Part shown: piece by piece, positions 1-11,800 of the stretch
Layout of the letters: every line of letters starts with the position of its first letter
Numbering within the stretch: position 1 is the first letter of the stretch
Translations under genes and position numbers: made by a program
Assembly: GCF_964199755.1 (NCBI RefSeq)
Contig: NC_133896.1
Span: 99,446,549-99,510,548, forward strand
Length of the DNA: 64,000 nucleotides
Source: Larus michahellis
Lineage: Eukaryota; Chordata; Aves; Charadriiformes; Laridae
Reading direction: 5' to 3'
The notes under the pieces: model-generated
The model's database searches: none
Told to the model about the DNA's origin: nothing
The model's input: only the letters and a program-made list of their open reading frames with translations

Positions 1-1217
1 GCCAGCGTAAGGGCGTAAGAGGGCTGAGCTGGAAGGCACAGGGGTTTAAGGTGTCCCCACGTACTTTTTTCTATCCTGTGGGAGAGCTGGCAAACTGGGG
101 ACGTGCGAGTTGCCCCCAGCCTGCTGGAAAGCTAAACGCATTGGCCAGTCCTGCTTTCCTCTGACAGAAACTGTGGCTGTGCCCGACCTGCCTCCGCACC
201 CCAGCAGCGGAGAAAGGGCTGGCGCGGTTCGTCCCCTTTGCTCAGCCGTGGTAGCCTCCAGCTCTGCACCTCCGCTGCTGCAGCTGGTTGTTAAAAAAGT
301 GTTATGGCTAAAGTGCCCCAAGACGAACAGTAGAGTAGCCTGGGATCTGGGCTAGCTGTGGCACTGCCGTCTGCTGGGTAAATAACTCGAAGTATTTAGC
401 ATTAACTACTTCCTTTGCCTATCTGTTTACAAAAAGCAACCACTCTAAATATCAAGCCTGCTGCCATTGAGTTTTACGTATTGCCTTCTTGTACTAACAA
501 GACTATTTAGGAATGACTCTCTGACATTTGTTATTCTTTCAGTATCTGTTTCAGCTTCTCTAAACAAAACACACCCTGGATAAAATCACGTCTGTGGTCG
601 CTGACTTCAGCAGCGCCACGATTTCAGAGTTTCTTTTTACTCTGACTTCACAGAACAGCATTTCCATACTTTACTATTTACTTCTTTCTGTACTTTCCTT
701 TATCGTACGCATGTCCTTATTGCACAAAATGACTATATTCTAGAGGGGATTCCCATCTTTTTATGCAAAGACAATGGTATTTTCTGCTTCACTGAAGACA
801 TTTACTTGCTGTTTTACTGTCACTATACAAACAAAGACTGGTTTTTGATTTGTAATTCTTCGTAACATCTTACCTTAGACCTTATCCTCAGAAGCCAAAA
901 TTCAGAATGCACACCAACATGAAAAGTTAAAGCTACTTTTTCCAGTCTCTGTCACCTTGCATTTTTCTATGAATAATTTAATCAGCTATTTTGCTAAATA
1001 TTTGATTGACATTGTTATGCCTCTTTTTGGAGTTCTTCACACACTTTTCTAGTTTGGAGGCCCAGAATAAATTTGTGTGAACCGAAAATTTTGACAGTGG
1101 CTAGCAACAGTCATAACTTAACTAAAACATTTTTGGGTTTATGTGCAACTAGAAACACAAATTTTAAAAAGAATTTTATCTCTTCTCATCTTGTAACTGA
1201 AACAATTTGTTTTCTAG
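1..1217 (+). other. ADGRG7: Intron of ADGRG7 (partial), upstream of the TM1 exon
   Basis: This stretch precedes the acceptor at 1216-1217 and should be intronic. Bases 1-350 are clearly more GC- and CpG-rich than the AT-rich remainder and are open on both strands (46-321 minus, 110-355 plus). Neither frame resembles an adhesion GPCR, and no GPS motif is visible. The exon carrying the GPS and stalk must lie before base 1. Confidence 0.6.
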
Positions 1218-1330
1218 GCCTTTCAGATCAAATATAAATATGCAAAGCCTTTGGAGTATATTTCTTACGTTGGTGTTGGATTGTCCGTGGCTGGACTGGT
1301 CATTACCATTTTGTTTCAAATACTCACTAG
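1218..1330 (+). CDS. ADGRG7: ADGRG7 exon: TM1
   Basis: The acceptor is tttctag at 1211-1217 and the donor is gtaagg at 1331. The exon starts on a codon boundary and encodes 37 residues beginning AFQIKYKYAKPLEYISYVG, then leaves two bases (ag) of a split Arg. The hydrophobic run is TM1. In this family the exon follows the GPS almost directly. Confidence 0.9.
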
Positions 1331-4300
1331 GTAAGGGTGAAGATGTAAAACTGCAAGTATTTTATGCTAAGTTACAATATTTTGCTCTGTATAAAGTTTG
1401 AGGGAAACAAAGAGAGTAGCCAGTTTAGAACATATTGCAATACTATTGATCAGCAAATAATATTAAAAAAAAAAAGAGCTAATTACGTAGCTAGCTTGGG
1501 AAGTAACTGTGTCTCAGTGGTTAAAGTGAAGACATGAGAGTCTCAGCCATGCCACTCACCTAGATGAAAATTTAACCTTCCTATTGATGTTAATCTTTAA
1601 AAGTGAGGAGAGAGATAGATAGATATGATTATTATTCAATAAATCCACCTTGAAAAATGTGAGCTTTGAAAATAAATGATATAACAAGAGTATGGAAGAG
1701 CTCAGTATGGTAAAAGGCCAAGCCTTTTGTAGGAAACACTGGGAATGTCTGCTGAAAAGAAAAATCCTTCCATCACTTTGACAGGGCAGCTCACCAGCTA
1801 CAGGATAACAAAGCAGACAGCATATGCTACTGAGGATCAAGTCAAGGGTTGATCCTTTTACCATGGGCTCCCTTCACCATGTTCAATGTCCAGGTAGTGT
1901 CCCAAAGTGATATTTGTCCCATCTACACGGGGTAAGGGTGGTCTGCCATTTCTGTCACATTTCATGTCCCCCGCTGCCTTGCTGATGTCTCTGTTGGCCA
2001 GTCAGTTGGCAACACAGACCCAGCGCTGTATTATAGCTACACAGGTCCATGCTACACATTGAGGTGCTCAGTTCATTACTCACACTTAAAAATGTATAAC
2101 AGTATTCCACCACCAGCATGACCTCCTTTTTATTTTCGTGTATGCCCTGTACCCTGGTATTACAATGTCTAATCAGTTATCTTTTTTCTAGACAGTTACC
2201 AGTATGCCTGTTACATTGGTGTCTTCATTTAAGGCTAGTCACTTCAGTCTACTCTTATCGCTTAGACTTTTAGCATTCATGTAGAAGCATATATGTTGTT
2301 CCTCAGGTTCTCTTCTTGCTAGCCTATTTAAATTTTACTCTGCTTTCTGATGTCTATTTGACAGTTTCTATACTCTATTGCCTTCTGTTTATAAAATGCC
2401 TGAAGAGGACAAATGATTTCAAAGCACCATGATTATACAGCAATGTAGGTTATGCACACTGCTTGTGCTACAGTTTTACTGCGAGTCACTTAATTCAAAT
2501 ACAATTACAGCAAACTTCCCTGATGGACGTGCCCATGATTAATTGTGTCACGTGATTCCCCCTTGAACGAGGAGCGAAGTCATGCCAGCAGAGTTGTAGT
2601 TACCATAGATGAATGCATGTTTCTCATCCTGCTTGCACTAATGTAGATTTGGAGCAATTCCATCAAGGTCAATGTATTTACGATTGTAGGAGCTTCCAGA
2701 CTCTGCCTTTTAAATGCATTTATAAAACAGTGTTTGGAAGTGGTGGTTTTTTACTCTGTTGTACCTTGAAGAGTGCTTAGAAATACTCGTCTCATGCTAT
2801 TTGACCTCTTAACACTGAAGAAAATGATTCTAAAAAGAGCAGAGTGGAAAAAAGAAAATGCATCCCAACTGCTGTTGGAAAAGGCCCAGTCCTAACAGGT
2901 GCTGGGTGTTCTCTGTTCTAGTTGAAATCAGACAAAACTGATGGATTTGGTAAGGTGTCTGAGAGTAATGATGGTGTAGAATTCTGCAAACAAGTTATTG
3001 CTTTGTTTTCTCTCTGTATTAAAGATTGCACACTCTAGCTTGCTTTTAGTATCAGTGGAAATGAGGAAATAATTTGCAATTTTTCTTATTTTGTCCTACT
3101 TTTTTCTCCTAAACGTATTCCTAACAACAGGAAAACTCGAAAGTCGTCTGTAACGTGGATGTTAGTGAGTCTCTGTTTCTCCATGCTCATTTTTAACATC
3201 ATCTTCATCTCTGGAATTGAAAACCAAAATGCCAGGAATCACGCCAGCAATACCACCAGCTACTACCAGCAATGTGATACCGCCAGTAACACCTTACTCA
3301 CGTCAGACATGGTAGATCCCCCCACAGACTCCTGGTGTACGACCGTGGCTGCCCTGCTGCACTATTTTTTGTTGGCGACTTTTATGTGGACGGCACTCAA
3401 TTCTGCCCAGTTGTACTTACTGCTGCTCAGAGCCATGAAGCCCCTGCCTGGCCGCTTCCTCCTAACCATGTCAGTAATCAGATGGGGTAAGATTTAAAGT
3501 CGTCTATATGGCAACTCTTACCAAAGTATCAGTACATAGTACATTCAGGGAGAGTTGTAAAGATAAGAGATCAGTAGCGAGCAATTATAACCAGTGTCTC
3601 TCTGGGTTGGCACAACGTGATTTAATAAATAATCTCCTGTTACTGCTCACACTACTGGTATAAACTGAGCTTCTTTTCCTTGTCCTGATACAGCACTGAA
3701 ACTGAGAGCTTGTTCACTGGCAGCATAAGTCTGTTATGTGCAGGAGAAAATTTCACAGAAATCAAGGCATTCAACAACCTGTTTCTCCCAACTAAGTAAA
3801 AAAATCTTTCGGATACAGTAATTGCATATATGGACTGAAATTCTTCATTTAGATGTCTCTGAGACTGCTCATGATCTCAGCCAGAGCCTTGCATAAATCC
3901 AAAAGCAAGGAGTGACTGACATTATTTGTTATGTATTATTTATTAATAAGCAAAGAGCACGTTCTTAAGTCAGTACAGCAGTCAGCAGCAACATTGCAAG
4001 CTGAAAGGGAACTACTTGGAGGACTAAAAAATGCAGACAGATGCCCACTAGGTAAAGTAAAAATCTCAGCCTCCTTCAAGAACCTCTTCTAATACAGCGC
4101 AGGAATACCTGCCTTTTCCACGTTGTGTATTCATCTTGTGTGGTGTGTTGTGTCTGATGGCATCCACCAAGTGGTTTCAGATCCTGATCATTTCATTATC
4201 ATGTTTTGCATTTGGGTGGAGGTAGAGGCAATTCCTATAAAACCTTTAGAATTTAGACTGCACGTGCAAGCCAGAAAATGTTCAGCAAAAGCTGCCTGGC

Positions 4301-7300
4301 TACACATCACTGTGGTCCACGTATATTCGCATGATAGCACAGCATGAGGTTCTTCACTGTGTCCTGTGACTAGTTACACATGTCCAAAACAGCATGATTC
4401 TGACTCACTGCCTTTCAGATCTACTTTGAGAGCACGGCAAATACTTAGCAGTCTGCAAGATCTCAATTAGGGCTGAAGGACGAACAGACTTTAAGAAGCA
4501 AGTTTATTTCCCAGATAAACACTTGTATGGGAGGCTCCTTCCCGTGAGATGTGCTGCTTAGCAAACAGGTAGGCAGGAGAGATGGAAGACACGAAGTGAA
4601 GCAAAGGCATTGAGGAAGCAAGCCCACACTGCCATGTTTTTGGAGGGCAAAAGTGACACTCTGCATCAAGCTAGTACGAAATGTAATGATGCTTGGTGCA
4701 GAATTTTCTGGAATTAGTTTCTCACTGCTGACAAGAGGGAGTGGGTTACAGCACAGGAAGGAGTTTCCTCTGTCACCGTTGGTGTTGCCTCTGGAGGCCA
4801 TGTTGAAGTTCTTTAACGGCAAAAATCAGCAGGTCATAGACATGAGATGTCCTCAGAAAAATAGTGCTCACAACCCTCAGCCCTGCCTTTTCTCTAGGCT
4901 ATGGAAAACCCACTTAGCTTAGTGCAAGGCAGATGAAACAGAGCTCTTAAAATCTATGGATTTTAGGAGACAAGAACCTTTTTGTGTGGAAGGGAGGTAT
5001 GGCTATGCAACTGAACAATAAAATGCTAATGTCTCTCCTATTAATTAGGTATCCCTGCTGTAGTAGTTGCAGTAACACTTGGAGCTACTTACAGAAGGCA
5101 AAGCTTTAAACTATCGTCAGGAAGAATTGTAAGTTCATGTATTATTACACTTGCTATCCCCCACCTTTTGTGATGGCTTATTATTAATACAATTCTAGAT
5201 TTATTGTTGGTATACTATTTTGTGTATCTAAGTACTTAAAAGAAAACAAAACTCTTCACTCAAGCTAAACATTCACTACAAGAAATTGCAGTTTCTCCTT
5301 ACTAACGCTTTAGGATACTGGATCCACATGTGCCTGGAATCCTCTGAGAGGTCCCCAGTGACTTTAAATGGAAGCTGTAGACGCTCTTGGCCTAACTGAA
5401 ATTCAAGACCTTCATTTGAGTGCATAACTGCATTTCAGCACCTAAACTTAATCCTCCCATTTATGTAAAATCTTTCTGGCCAGCATAATGATATCCCTAT
5501 TTACCCTGTGGTTTTGGTATCGGTATTTGAGTGCCCGCATACCAAAGCAGGCTCTCAGGCTTACAATGGACCTTGGTGGTAGCGGCTGATACAGAAGAAA
5601 GGTAGACTTCTTTTGGAAATGTAAACACGAAAGTCCTTCCACATGGTGGCCATCTTATGGTACTTATTTAGCGAGTGTTGACTGCTAACTTGATATTATT
5701 TGGCAATGAATAAACAGAGGTAAAGGTTAGTGCAGGATAACCCTGTCGTCCTGAAGTTGCCCCTGTTTTTGTTTCAGCCTTTCTCCATTAGGTCTCCCCT
5801 ATTACTCTTTACCTCTACTATAATATATACTCTAAAGATAAACTTGCATATGGTGACCAGATACCTATTTGATTAGCTATATTGCACCTTATTATAGTTT
5901 GTTTGTCTATAGTTTGTCTATGCAGTTTGATAAATCATTTTGCATTCCCCAGAGAAAGAGAAGCATGATTGAAAGCCCTTAGTTCTCAAGGAATGGTTGC
6001 CTTTCAGAGATGGGTTAACAAGACCTAGAGAGCCCTATGAGGTCTTTCACGATGAAAAGTGGAGTATTATTTTGGTTTTTCTTTTGGTATTCTGAATCAT
6101 GTGTCTAACAAATCTTTTGAAATGGTCTCTCTTCATATTAAAAGCTGCTGGCTTGCAGCACTGGATCAAAATCAGAATTTCAGTGTGCAAAAGCCCATGT
6201 TGTGGTCATTCCTCTTGCCAGTAGCACTCATACTCCTGTTTAACATCATCGTCTTCATCAAGATCAGTGTCTCTGTGATATGGAAGAAGAACGAGAATTT
6301 GACAAGGTGAGATGGCATACGAGTCCTCAGATCCTTCAGCAAATGTATTCCTTGGTCCCTTGGCACCAGCTCAGACTTTCTTGCCATAAACTCAGATTTT
6401 TGACAAAATCTTTTGTTTTAAAGAAAGGTATACTAAAAGCAGTCAGAAAATGAATTCCATTGTTGCAATGGGTCAGACTTTGTTCAAGTGCATATCAGTG
6501 AACACTTTTCAGGCTTTTGCCCCCTTTTTTTAGGCACCAATTTAAATCCATGTAAGTGAGACCAGAGCTGGGTCCAGCCAAGTAAGAATTATGAATTTCT
6601 CAGCACCTCTGAACGCCAGGCCAGTTCTCTAGCAGCTCTGAAGCACATTTACTTGCTCAGTGTTACCTCAGCACTCTGTGTATTGTCACAGGCTGTATGT
6701 CACCAACTCTGCAGTGTACATTGTATTATTTAAAAGGGGATTGCTTTTTTTATTAATGCCACAGAACCGACCTGTTCAACAAAACCGCACCATTTCTTCA
6801 TTCCTTTTATGGACAATTTTCACAGTTGGAACAAAGTACCTTATCTGACTTCCCTCAGGCTTGAGAGAAACTGGATATCCAAAATTTCCTGGCAGCTTAT
6901 TCTTATATTGAAAATTAAGCACACTGGATTGAAGTTATAAGCTTTCTAAAAAGCTTATAATAGCTAACATGCTAACTTTCAATGCTTCTTGTTTCATTGG
7001 TAGACCTCACTTTTTTGTTACAGAAAGATACATCTAAGCTACATACTCCAAACACAAATTATTCTGATAAACTTGGATAGATTTCTTTTTTTGGATTTCT
7101 TCTCTGGATGACATGTCAAACAAATGTAGGGAGGTGTATGTTCTCAACTCAGCTGAATAACACATCTTTGCAATATAGCCCTGAATAAATAGAAAGTTTA
7201 AAGCTCAAAAGGTTATTAAATGGCAAAGGGAAAGAATTAATAACTTCTGTGTGTGTGTTTCTAGGAATAAAAAGGATTCATTTACGAAAAAGATGATCGG

Positions 7301-8852
7301 CACCATCTCTATAGTGGTAGTGCTCGGAATCACCTGGACAATAGGCTACTTCATGTTAATAAGTCATGAAGGAACAAGTCTTGTTTTCAGCTATCTGTTC
7401 TGCATTTTCAATGCTACTCAGGTAATGTATTTAGCAATTCTGAGACTAAGAACTGAGATAACGAAAAAAAAATAATGTTGGATTTATTTGTTCTACAGCT
7501 TGGTATAGCCTGGGAAATTGTTGGAAAGCAGGTACTGGGATTCAGAATTTTTGTTCAGAAAGGGATGTTATCCTTCTGGTCTGTCACTCATAAAACTCTT
7601 CCCATTGTGCAAATCAATGCAGGGATTTATTCCAAGGTCACCATTGAAAAGATCTTTCTGTCTGAGTGGCTTCTCTTCTACCAAATCACATATAAAATTA
7701 TATTCAGAATGAATATCATGAAAAAACTTCAGTATCAGCTGTGGGAAAGAGTCCCAGGGAAGTAACTGGCAAGAACTTCATGGCTTGAGACCTTTCACAA
7801 TGATCCTGGATAAGAGCCTACAGGAATGTGCCTGCCTCTTTTCCCCCCACGGCCCTGCTGGGTTCTTGGCTTTCTGTTCACACAGGGCATATGAAGTGTG
7901 AAGTACTTGGAGTAACGGATCCTTCATTATTACACCACTGAATATTTTCTACAAAACAGCTAATTGGAAATATGCGAAAATCCCCCCATCCCCCAATATT
8001 AAATTGTTTACTATCAGTTTGATCGACTGAACACTGAGGGCCTGTACACCAGTGGGTATCAGATCTGCAAACTCTCTGTCCAAAAAGTCCTGAGGTGATT
8101 ATTACTGCACTGACGGATGGATTATACCCGTGATTTAAAACTGAAAACATGAATAGGGAACAGAGATCCATTTATTTAAAACCATGAGCCTTTTTTTAAA
8201 AAAAACCCCAAAACAAACAAGAACAAACCAGGATACTCCTGATTAATTGATTAATCCTTGAATGAGAATTTAGGAGAACAAGTATAGAAATTTTGAAGCC
8301 CTGCTTCCTTCCATGAGTGTCTGATCAAATTGCTGATAGGGCACACCAGCCACATTTAATGCTTATGGCATGCTCAAGCAGGTCTTACCTTCATCCTATC
8401 CAGCAGAGGGTAATGCTAGATAATCCATTACAAGGTGCAAATGAGGCAACTAGAGTTGCAAATCCATACTTACATGGAATAATTTTCCTATTGAAAGTAC
8501 TTCTTGTATTCAAGGTATTAATTGCTGAAAATTATTTTGTGGTTGTTTTTCAAGTCAAACAATATTGACTACTCTCTTCTGGTTTTATCAGCAAAATAGT
8601 AATTCCACACTTCCATTTATTTTATAGGGACTTCAGATTTGTATTCTGTACACTTTCAGATCACCAATCTTCAAGAAAAAAGTTTCCGAAGTGTTGCCTA
8701 TTTTCCAGGTGCCAGAGGTACCACTGCATCTGCATTCAAAAACCTACCACCTTTCAAAATCGCAGCCTGCAAATCATTCACAGCAAACTTACAGATCCAC
8801 CCAGACTTTTTCAGACAATATTTCCTTGACTACCTTCCCTAACTCGAGTTAG
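1218..8852 (+). CDS. ADGRG7: Adhesion G protein-coupled receptor G7 (GPR128), 3' half: 7TM domain and tail
   Basis: This is the coding span of a class B2 (adhesion) GPCR at the plasma membrane. Visible exons are 1218-1330, 3131-3486, 5049-5128, about 6145-6306, 7265-7421 and 8628-8852. They supply TM1 (YISYVGVGLSVAGLVITILF), TM2 and TM3 with the family-typical HYFLLATFMW stretch, TM4, the Cys-Trp of extracellular loop 2, TM5, TM6 (VVVLGITWTIGYFML), TM7 and a tail of about 65 residues. The GPS autoproteolysis motif and long N-terminus are off-window. The tail start GLQICILYTFRS and the position next to TFG, as in mammals, point to ADGRG7 over other group VIII members. ADGRG7 is an orphan receptor, reported mainly in intestinal epithelium in mammals. 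All junctions close in phase except the one between 5128 and about 6145. Confidence 0.9.
1331..3130 (+). other. ADGRG7: ADGRG7 intron (TM1 to TM2)
   Basis: The intron runs from gtaagg to aacaacag. It is AT-rich. An open minus frame at 1556-1864 has no recognisable domain or splice context. I see no repeat element or RNA gene. Confidence 0.8.
3131..3486 (+). CDS. ADGRG7: ADGRG7 exon: intracellular loop 1, TM2, loop, TM3
   Basis: The exon begins with the g that completes the split Arg codon and ends with one base (g) before gtaaga. It encodes KTRKSSVTW, TM2 (MLVSLCFSMLIFNIIFISGI), a long extracellular loop with a possible N-glycosylation site (NTT), the TM3 cysteine (WCTT) and HYFLLATFMWTALNSAQLY. 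The TM3 cysteine should pair with the cysteine of the CW motif in loop 2. A strong polypyrimidine acceptor precedes it. Confidence 0.93.
3487..5048 (+). other. ADGRG7: ADGRG7 intron (TM3 to TM4)
   Basis: The intron runs from gtaaga to attaattag. Short open frames at 4123-4347, 4463-4822 (minus) and 4653-4922 resemble no protein I know. I see nothing else in it. Confidence 0.8.
5049..5128 (+). CDS. ADGRG7: ADGRG7 exon: TM4
   Basis: With the preceding g the exon opens on Gly and reads GIPAVVVAVTLGATYRRQ, then SFKLSSGRI, ending in phase 0 before a perfect gtaagt donor. GIPAVVV is the expected TM4 start for this family. The phase-0 end does not match the best acceptor of the next recognisable exon. 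Confidence 0.85.
5129..6144 (+). other. ADGRG7: ADGRG7 intron (TM4 to TM5), 3' boundary uncertain
   Basis: The donor gtaagt at 5129 is consensus. The only AG next to the conserved CW codons is at 6143-6144, which is out of phase by one base with the upstream exon. A missed small exon of length 3n+2 in this interval is one explanation. I could not identify it by eye. Confidence 0.6.
6145..6306 (+). CDS. ADGRG7: ADGRG7 exon: extracellular loop 2 Cys-Trp, TM5
   Basis: The exon encodes CWLAALDQNQNF, then TM5 (LWSFLLPVALILLFNIIVFI) and the start of intracellular loop 3 (VIWKKNENLT), leaving two bases (ag) before gtgaga. CW is the conserved loop-2 motif of adhesion receptors. The downstream junction is secure. 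The upstream boundary is a guess, because the acceptor (tcttcatattaaaag) is weak and leaves a one-base phase mismatch. The frame stays open upstream to 6059. Confidence 0.8.
6307..7264 (+). other. ADGRG7: ADGRG7 intron (TM5 to TM6)
   Basis: The intron runs from gtgaga to gtgtttctag. It is AT-rich. I see no repeat family, RNA gene or further coding signal. Confidence 0.8.
7265..7421 (+). CDS. ADGRG7: ADGRG7 exon: intracellular loop 3, TM6, loop 3, TM7
   Basis: The exon completes the split Arg and reads NKKDSFTKKMIGTISIVVVL, then GITWTIGYFML (TM6), an extracellular loop (ISHEGTS) and LVFSYLFCIFNATQ (TM7), ending in phase 0 before gtaatg. The TM6 motif GITW and the TM7 FN-TQ are typical of the family. 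If the donor is not used the frame stays open for 17 more codons (see findings). Confidence 0.92.
7422..8627 (+). other. ADGRG7: ADGRG7 last intron
   Basis: The intron runs from gtaatg to ttattttatag. Its first 51 bases are an in-frame continuation of the upstream exon ending in taa at 7473-7475. The rest is AT-rich with an A-rich patch near 8195-8230. I saw no transposon or RNA gene. Confidence 0.8.
8628..8852 (+). CDS. ADGRG7: ADGRG7 terminal coding exon: end of TM7 and cytoplasmic tail
   Basis: The exon starts in phase 0 with GLQICILYTFRSPIFKKKVS and runs 74 codons to a tag stop at 8850-8852. The first residues match the conserved end of TM7 and helix-8 region, joining NATQ from the previous exon. 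The Ser/Thr/Gln-rich tail beyond that is poorly conserved in this receptor. Another open frame over the same bases (from 8639) is a shadow. Confidence 0.88.
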   Translation, partial: GLQICILYTFRSPIFKKKVSEVLPIFQVPEVPLHLHSKTYHLSKSQPANHSQQTYRSTQTFSDNISLTTFPNSS

Positions 8853-10305
8853 AAACCAGTAAATACATGAAATATAATCCTGCATTTTTCATGGATTGTT
8901 TTATGTAGATCTCACAGGTATGTTGAATGACAGACATACTACTCCAACTGCAGGTTGCTCAAAATAGATTATAAACCAAGACCACCAGGAGTCAAAAGCA
9001 GGACCACACGCTAGCAAGACAGAGTGACTGTTAAGCAGCAATGCAGCACTAGATCCTCTCACTACTACTTGTACTGCACGTCACCGAGGAAGGTCTTTGA
9101 AAGGGGTTGAGGTTATTAATAGTTTTATATTACAGTACGGATGTATAGAAATTGCTCCATTCATGCCCTTCTCATTTTTCAGGCCTGTTGAACACGTTTA
9201 CCTAGCCTATGCACTGTAGCTCTCCTCTCCCTTTTGAAAGAACAATTTCAATTTGATTAGAAGCTGAAAGGCAAATCAACAAACAGCACAGTTCTTGTTA
9301 GCTCTGGGTCCAAATTCTACTTACTGCTTCTGTAATACGTTGCCTTGGTCTTTACAGAAGAAAACTTGTATCTTACAATGGTCTTTTAAATTTCCCAGCT
9401 AAAAATTCTTTATTATAAATGGCAATTAGACAAAATATTCTGTTTTCATATGAGAAAAAAAAAAATATGTTTCAAGAAACAGGCTAGGAAAGAAATTCTT
9501 TATAAATATGTAACATAGGTCCCATTCGCATCACCCCCAGCATTAGCCTGCAATAGGAAGCACATTGGCTTTCGGAGGCAGATGGGTGCTACCAGAATAG
9601 CAGCTGGAGCGCTTCAGTTAGCACCCTGCTCTGAACGGACTTTGGGCTGCACCCTTCTCTCTGCCTCTCTGTCCTTTGGCTTTATGGGGAGCTTGGAAGA
9701 GGGGTCCCTTGACCTAGCCGTCAAGAGTTTGGTTTCTAAACTTAGGCTATAAGTAAATACAAACCTTCCCCCTTCTCCATCCACCTTGTATTAATATTAT
9801 TCAGTACAAAAAGCTTGGAAGCAATGTCAAAGGGCGAGGAGAGAAGGGTTTCTGGATGCTGAAGCAAGGAGTAAGGTGAGAGTACCTCGACGGAAGGAAG
9901 CGTATGGTGGCTTGAGCACAACCAGTCTGTGAAGTGCATGCAGCTCTTCCCACTTTGTGACTCCAAGCAAAGCTGTAAAGCCCACTGTAGTGGGTTCTTG
10001 TCTAACGAATGGGAATAGTTACGCTGACTCATCCCATTCTCTCCTGTGTGAGAAAAAAGCCTGAGAAATTTAGACAGGTATTTTTTAAAAACATTCTTTC
10101 TTTATTCTGTTCTCTGAACATATATATTTGTATGTTTTGCCATCTCTGGTTTTAATAAAATAAGAACACCAGGTTGAATTTTAAATAATCTGGTTTAAGA
10201 AGTGTGGTCAGGTTTGCCTCCTGCTTTCATTTTTTCTGACAATGAATGTGGTGTGTTTTGAAAACATCTAAGCTGCACCAAATAAAGCTGCCTTTGTCAA
10301 TTCCT
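8853..10305 (+). other. ADGRG7: Probable ADGRG7 3' UTR
   Basis: This is non-coding sequence after the stop. The first canonical AATAAA hexamers on this strand are at 10154-10159 and 10281-10286, so the message probably ends soon after one of them. Earlier variant signals such as AATACA near 8862 could give a much shorter UTR. The extent is inferred only from the hexamers. Confidence 0.45.
10154..10286 (+). terminator. ADGRG7: Candidate ADGRG7 poly(A) signals (two AATAAA)
   Basis: Two canonical hexamers lie at 10154-10159 and 10281-10286. The second is followed by T/G-rich sequence that could serve as the downstream element. They are the first canonical signals after the stop codon. Confidence 0.45.
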
Positions 10306-11800
10306 TCAGTTTCATTGAAGAAAGAGTATTTTAGAAATTATAGTGTGGTTTAAGAAGGATGATATTTGATCGTGTTGTAAAACACAGCTAAGCACTGTGG
10401 GGATGGTGCCTTAAATGAGTGATAATATTTTCTAGTCTTTGATATTTTTTTCACCACAAATAAAAGTATTCTCTAAAGAACATTCCATTTAATTTCGAAA
10501 TCAGCTCTTTTAAAAAACTGATACATTGTCTCCATATTATACAAAAAAAACCCAAGCAAAAACCACAAGAAGTATTTGAAGTATTGAATTGGAAAAGTGC
10601 TGACTTTTTACTAATTAAATTAAACATCCTGTATCTAAGTATTTCAGATGTTAATAAAATGCTGCTATAACCAACACTGAGCACGTCTCATCTAACAAAA
10701 AACATTTTCAGCATAAAACCCCCCAGCAAATTATACATTTTATGGTTTTGTTTTTGTTTTTGTTTTTGTTTTTTTCATCCAGGGAATCCTAATTTCAAAA
10801 ATGGAACAAAGTAAAATGATCTTTTTCAGGTTATATGCTTAATTGTTACAGGAACAATAGTTCAGGTCTTATCTACACGTGGAACATATTGATCTTAATA
10901 ATGTAGTGAACTTTGGTGTTCTTTGTGATATGTGGGCTTTAAGGATCATGACGTTTTTTCTTGTTAACACTTTGGAAACGCTGCATTGATAAAGAAATGG
11001 GTAGGAGAAGGACTGAATCATCAGTACAAAGGTATGAAATATGAGTGGCAGAGACTGTAATGGATGGAAAAGTCCTATTTTCCAGATCGCTTTCCTATAT
11101 TTTTAAAAGCAAAGAGACGTTTTCCATGGAAAATCCCCAAATTACTTCTAAATATTTTCTAATACTTATCAAAGAAGCCTCCTGAGCCACATCCCTCCTC
11201 CTCCTTGAAATTTTTAGAATGAAAAACATGTACTATATTCATAATTCTTCACCTCCATTTCATTGAGAATAATACCTGCTTATTGCTAGTTGGACTTGTT
11301 ATTACACTCCTCTAAGCAGAGACAAAGCTCTAAGCAAAGATAAATAGTAGAAAAACCAAACTCCTGTGACTTCTTTCTTTTCCCAGCAGAAGTTGCCATT
11401 TGGAAGCCTAGCTTTTCAAGACTAGTACTAAAGAAAAAGGTGTTTTTTCTGAGGCATCCCTAACTCTAGGAAATAACTACCTACAGTTCTCCTTTAGCTA
11501 GCTCTGCATAGGTGCTTCTGTCATATGTACTAGCACATGTAGCCTCACTTATAAATGAAGAAAGCCAGCAGAAATCTCAAATATCCTGGAGTAACAGAAG
11601 GTCCAGTTCCTCTGTGAGAGGCACCCTTAGGAGTCCATTGTTGCACCTTTAATAGAGAAAACTCAGCAAACCGGCTTCAGGTTCATGTTTTCCTCCCTTA
11701 GTGGACAAGCTCCGAATGCAAGGTGGAAGGGTATTGGGGAGACAGCAGCAAATGCCTGGAAGGATAGTCTTTATCAGGGCAACGACTACTGGGGGATGAA
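10306..11800. other. Intergenic ADGRG7-TFG
   Basis: This is AT-rich sequence between the likely end of ADGRG7 and the TFG CpG island. It holds a short TTTTTG microsatellite and no gene that I can support. Confidence 0.6.
10746..10776. repeat. (TTTTTG)n microsatellite
   Basis: Three to four near-perfect hexamer units are followed by a T run. This is ordinary slippage sequence in the intergenic region. Confidence 0.85.

Noticed and set aside
6059-6144. N-terminal extension of the ADGRG7 TM5 exon
   Set aside because: The frame is open back to 6059 but would add about 30 unusual residues to extracellular loop 2 and needs an acceptor without a pyrimidine tract. It is kept only as one option in the findings.
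8639-8842. Open frame beginning LYSVHFQITNLQ over the ADGRG7 terminal exon
   Set aside because: The frame starting at 8628 joins in phase with the previous exon and gives the conserved TM7 end; this one does not.
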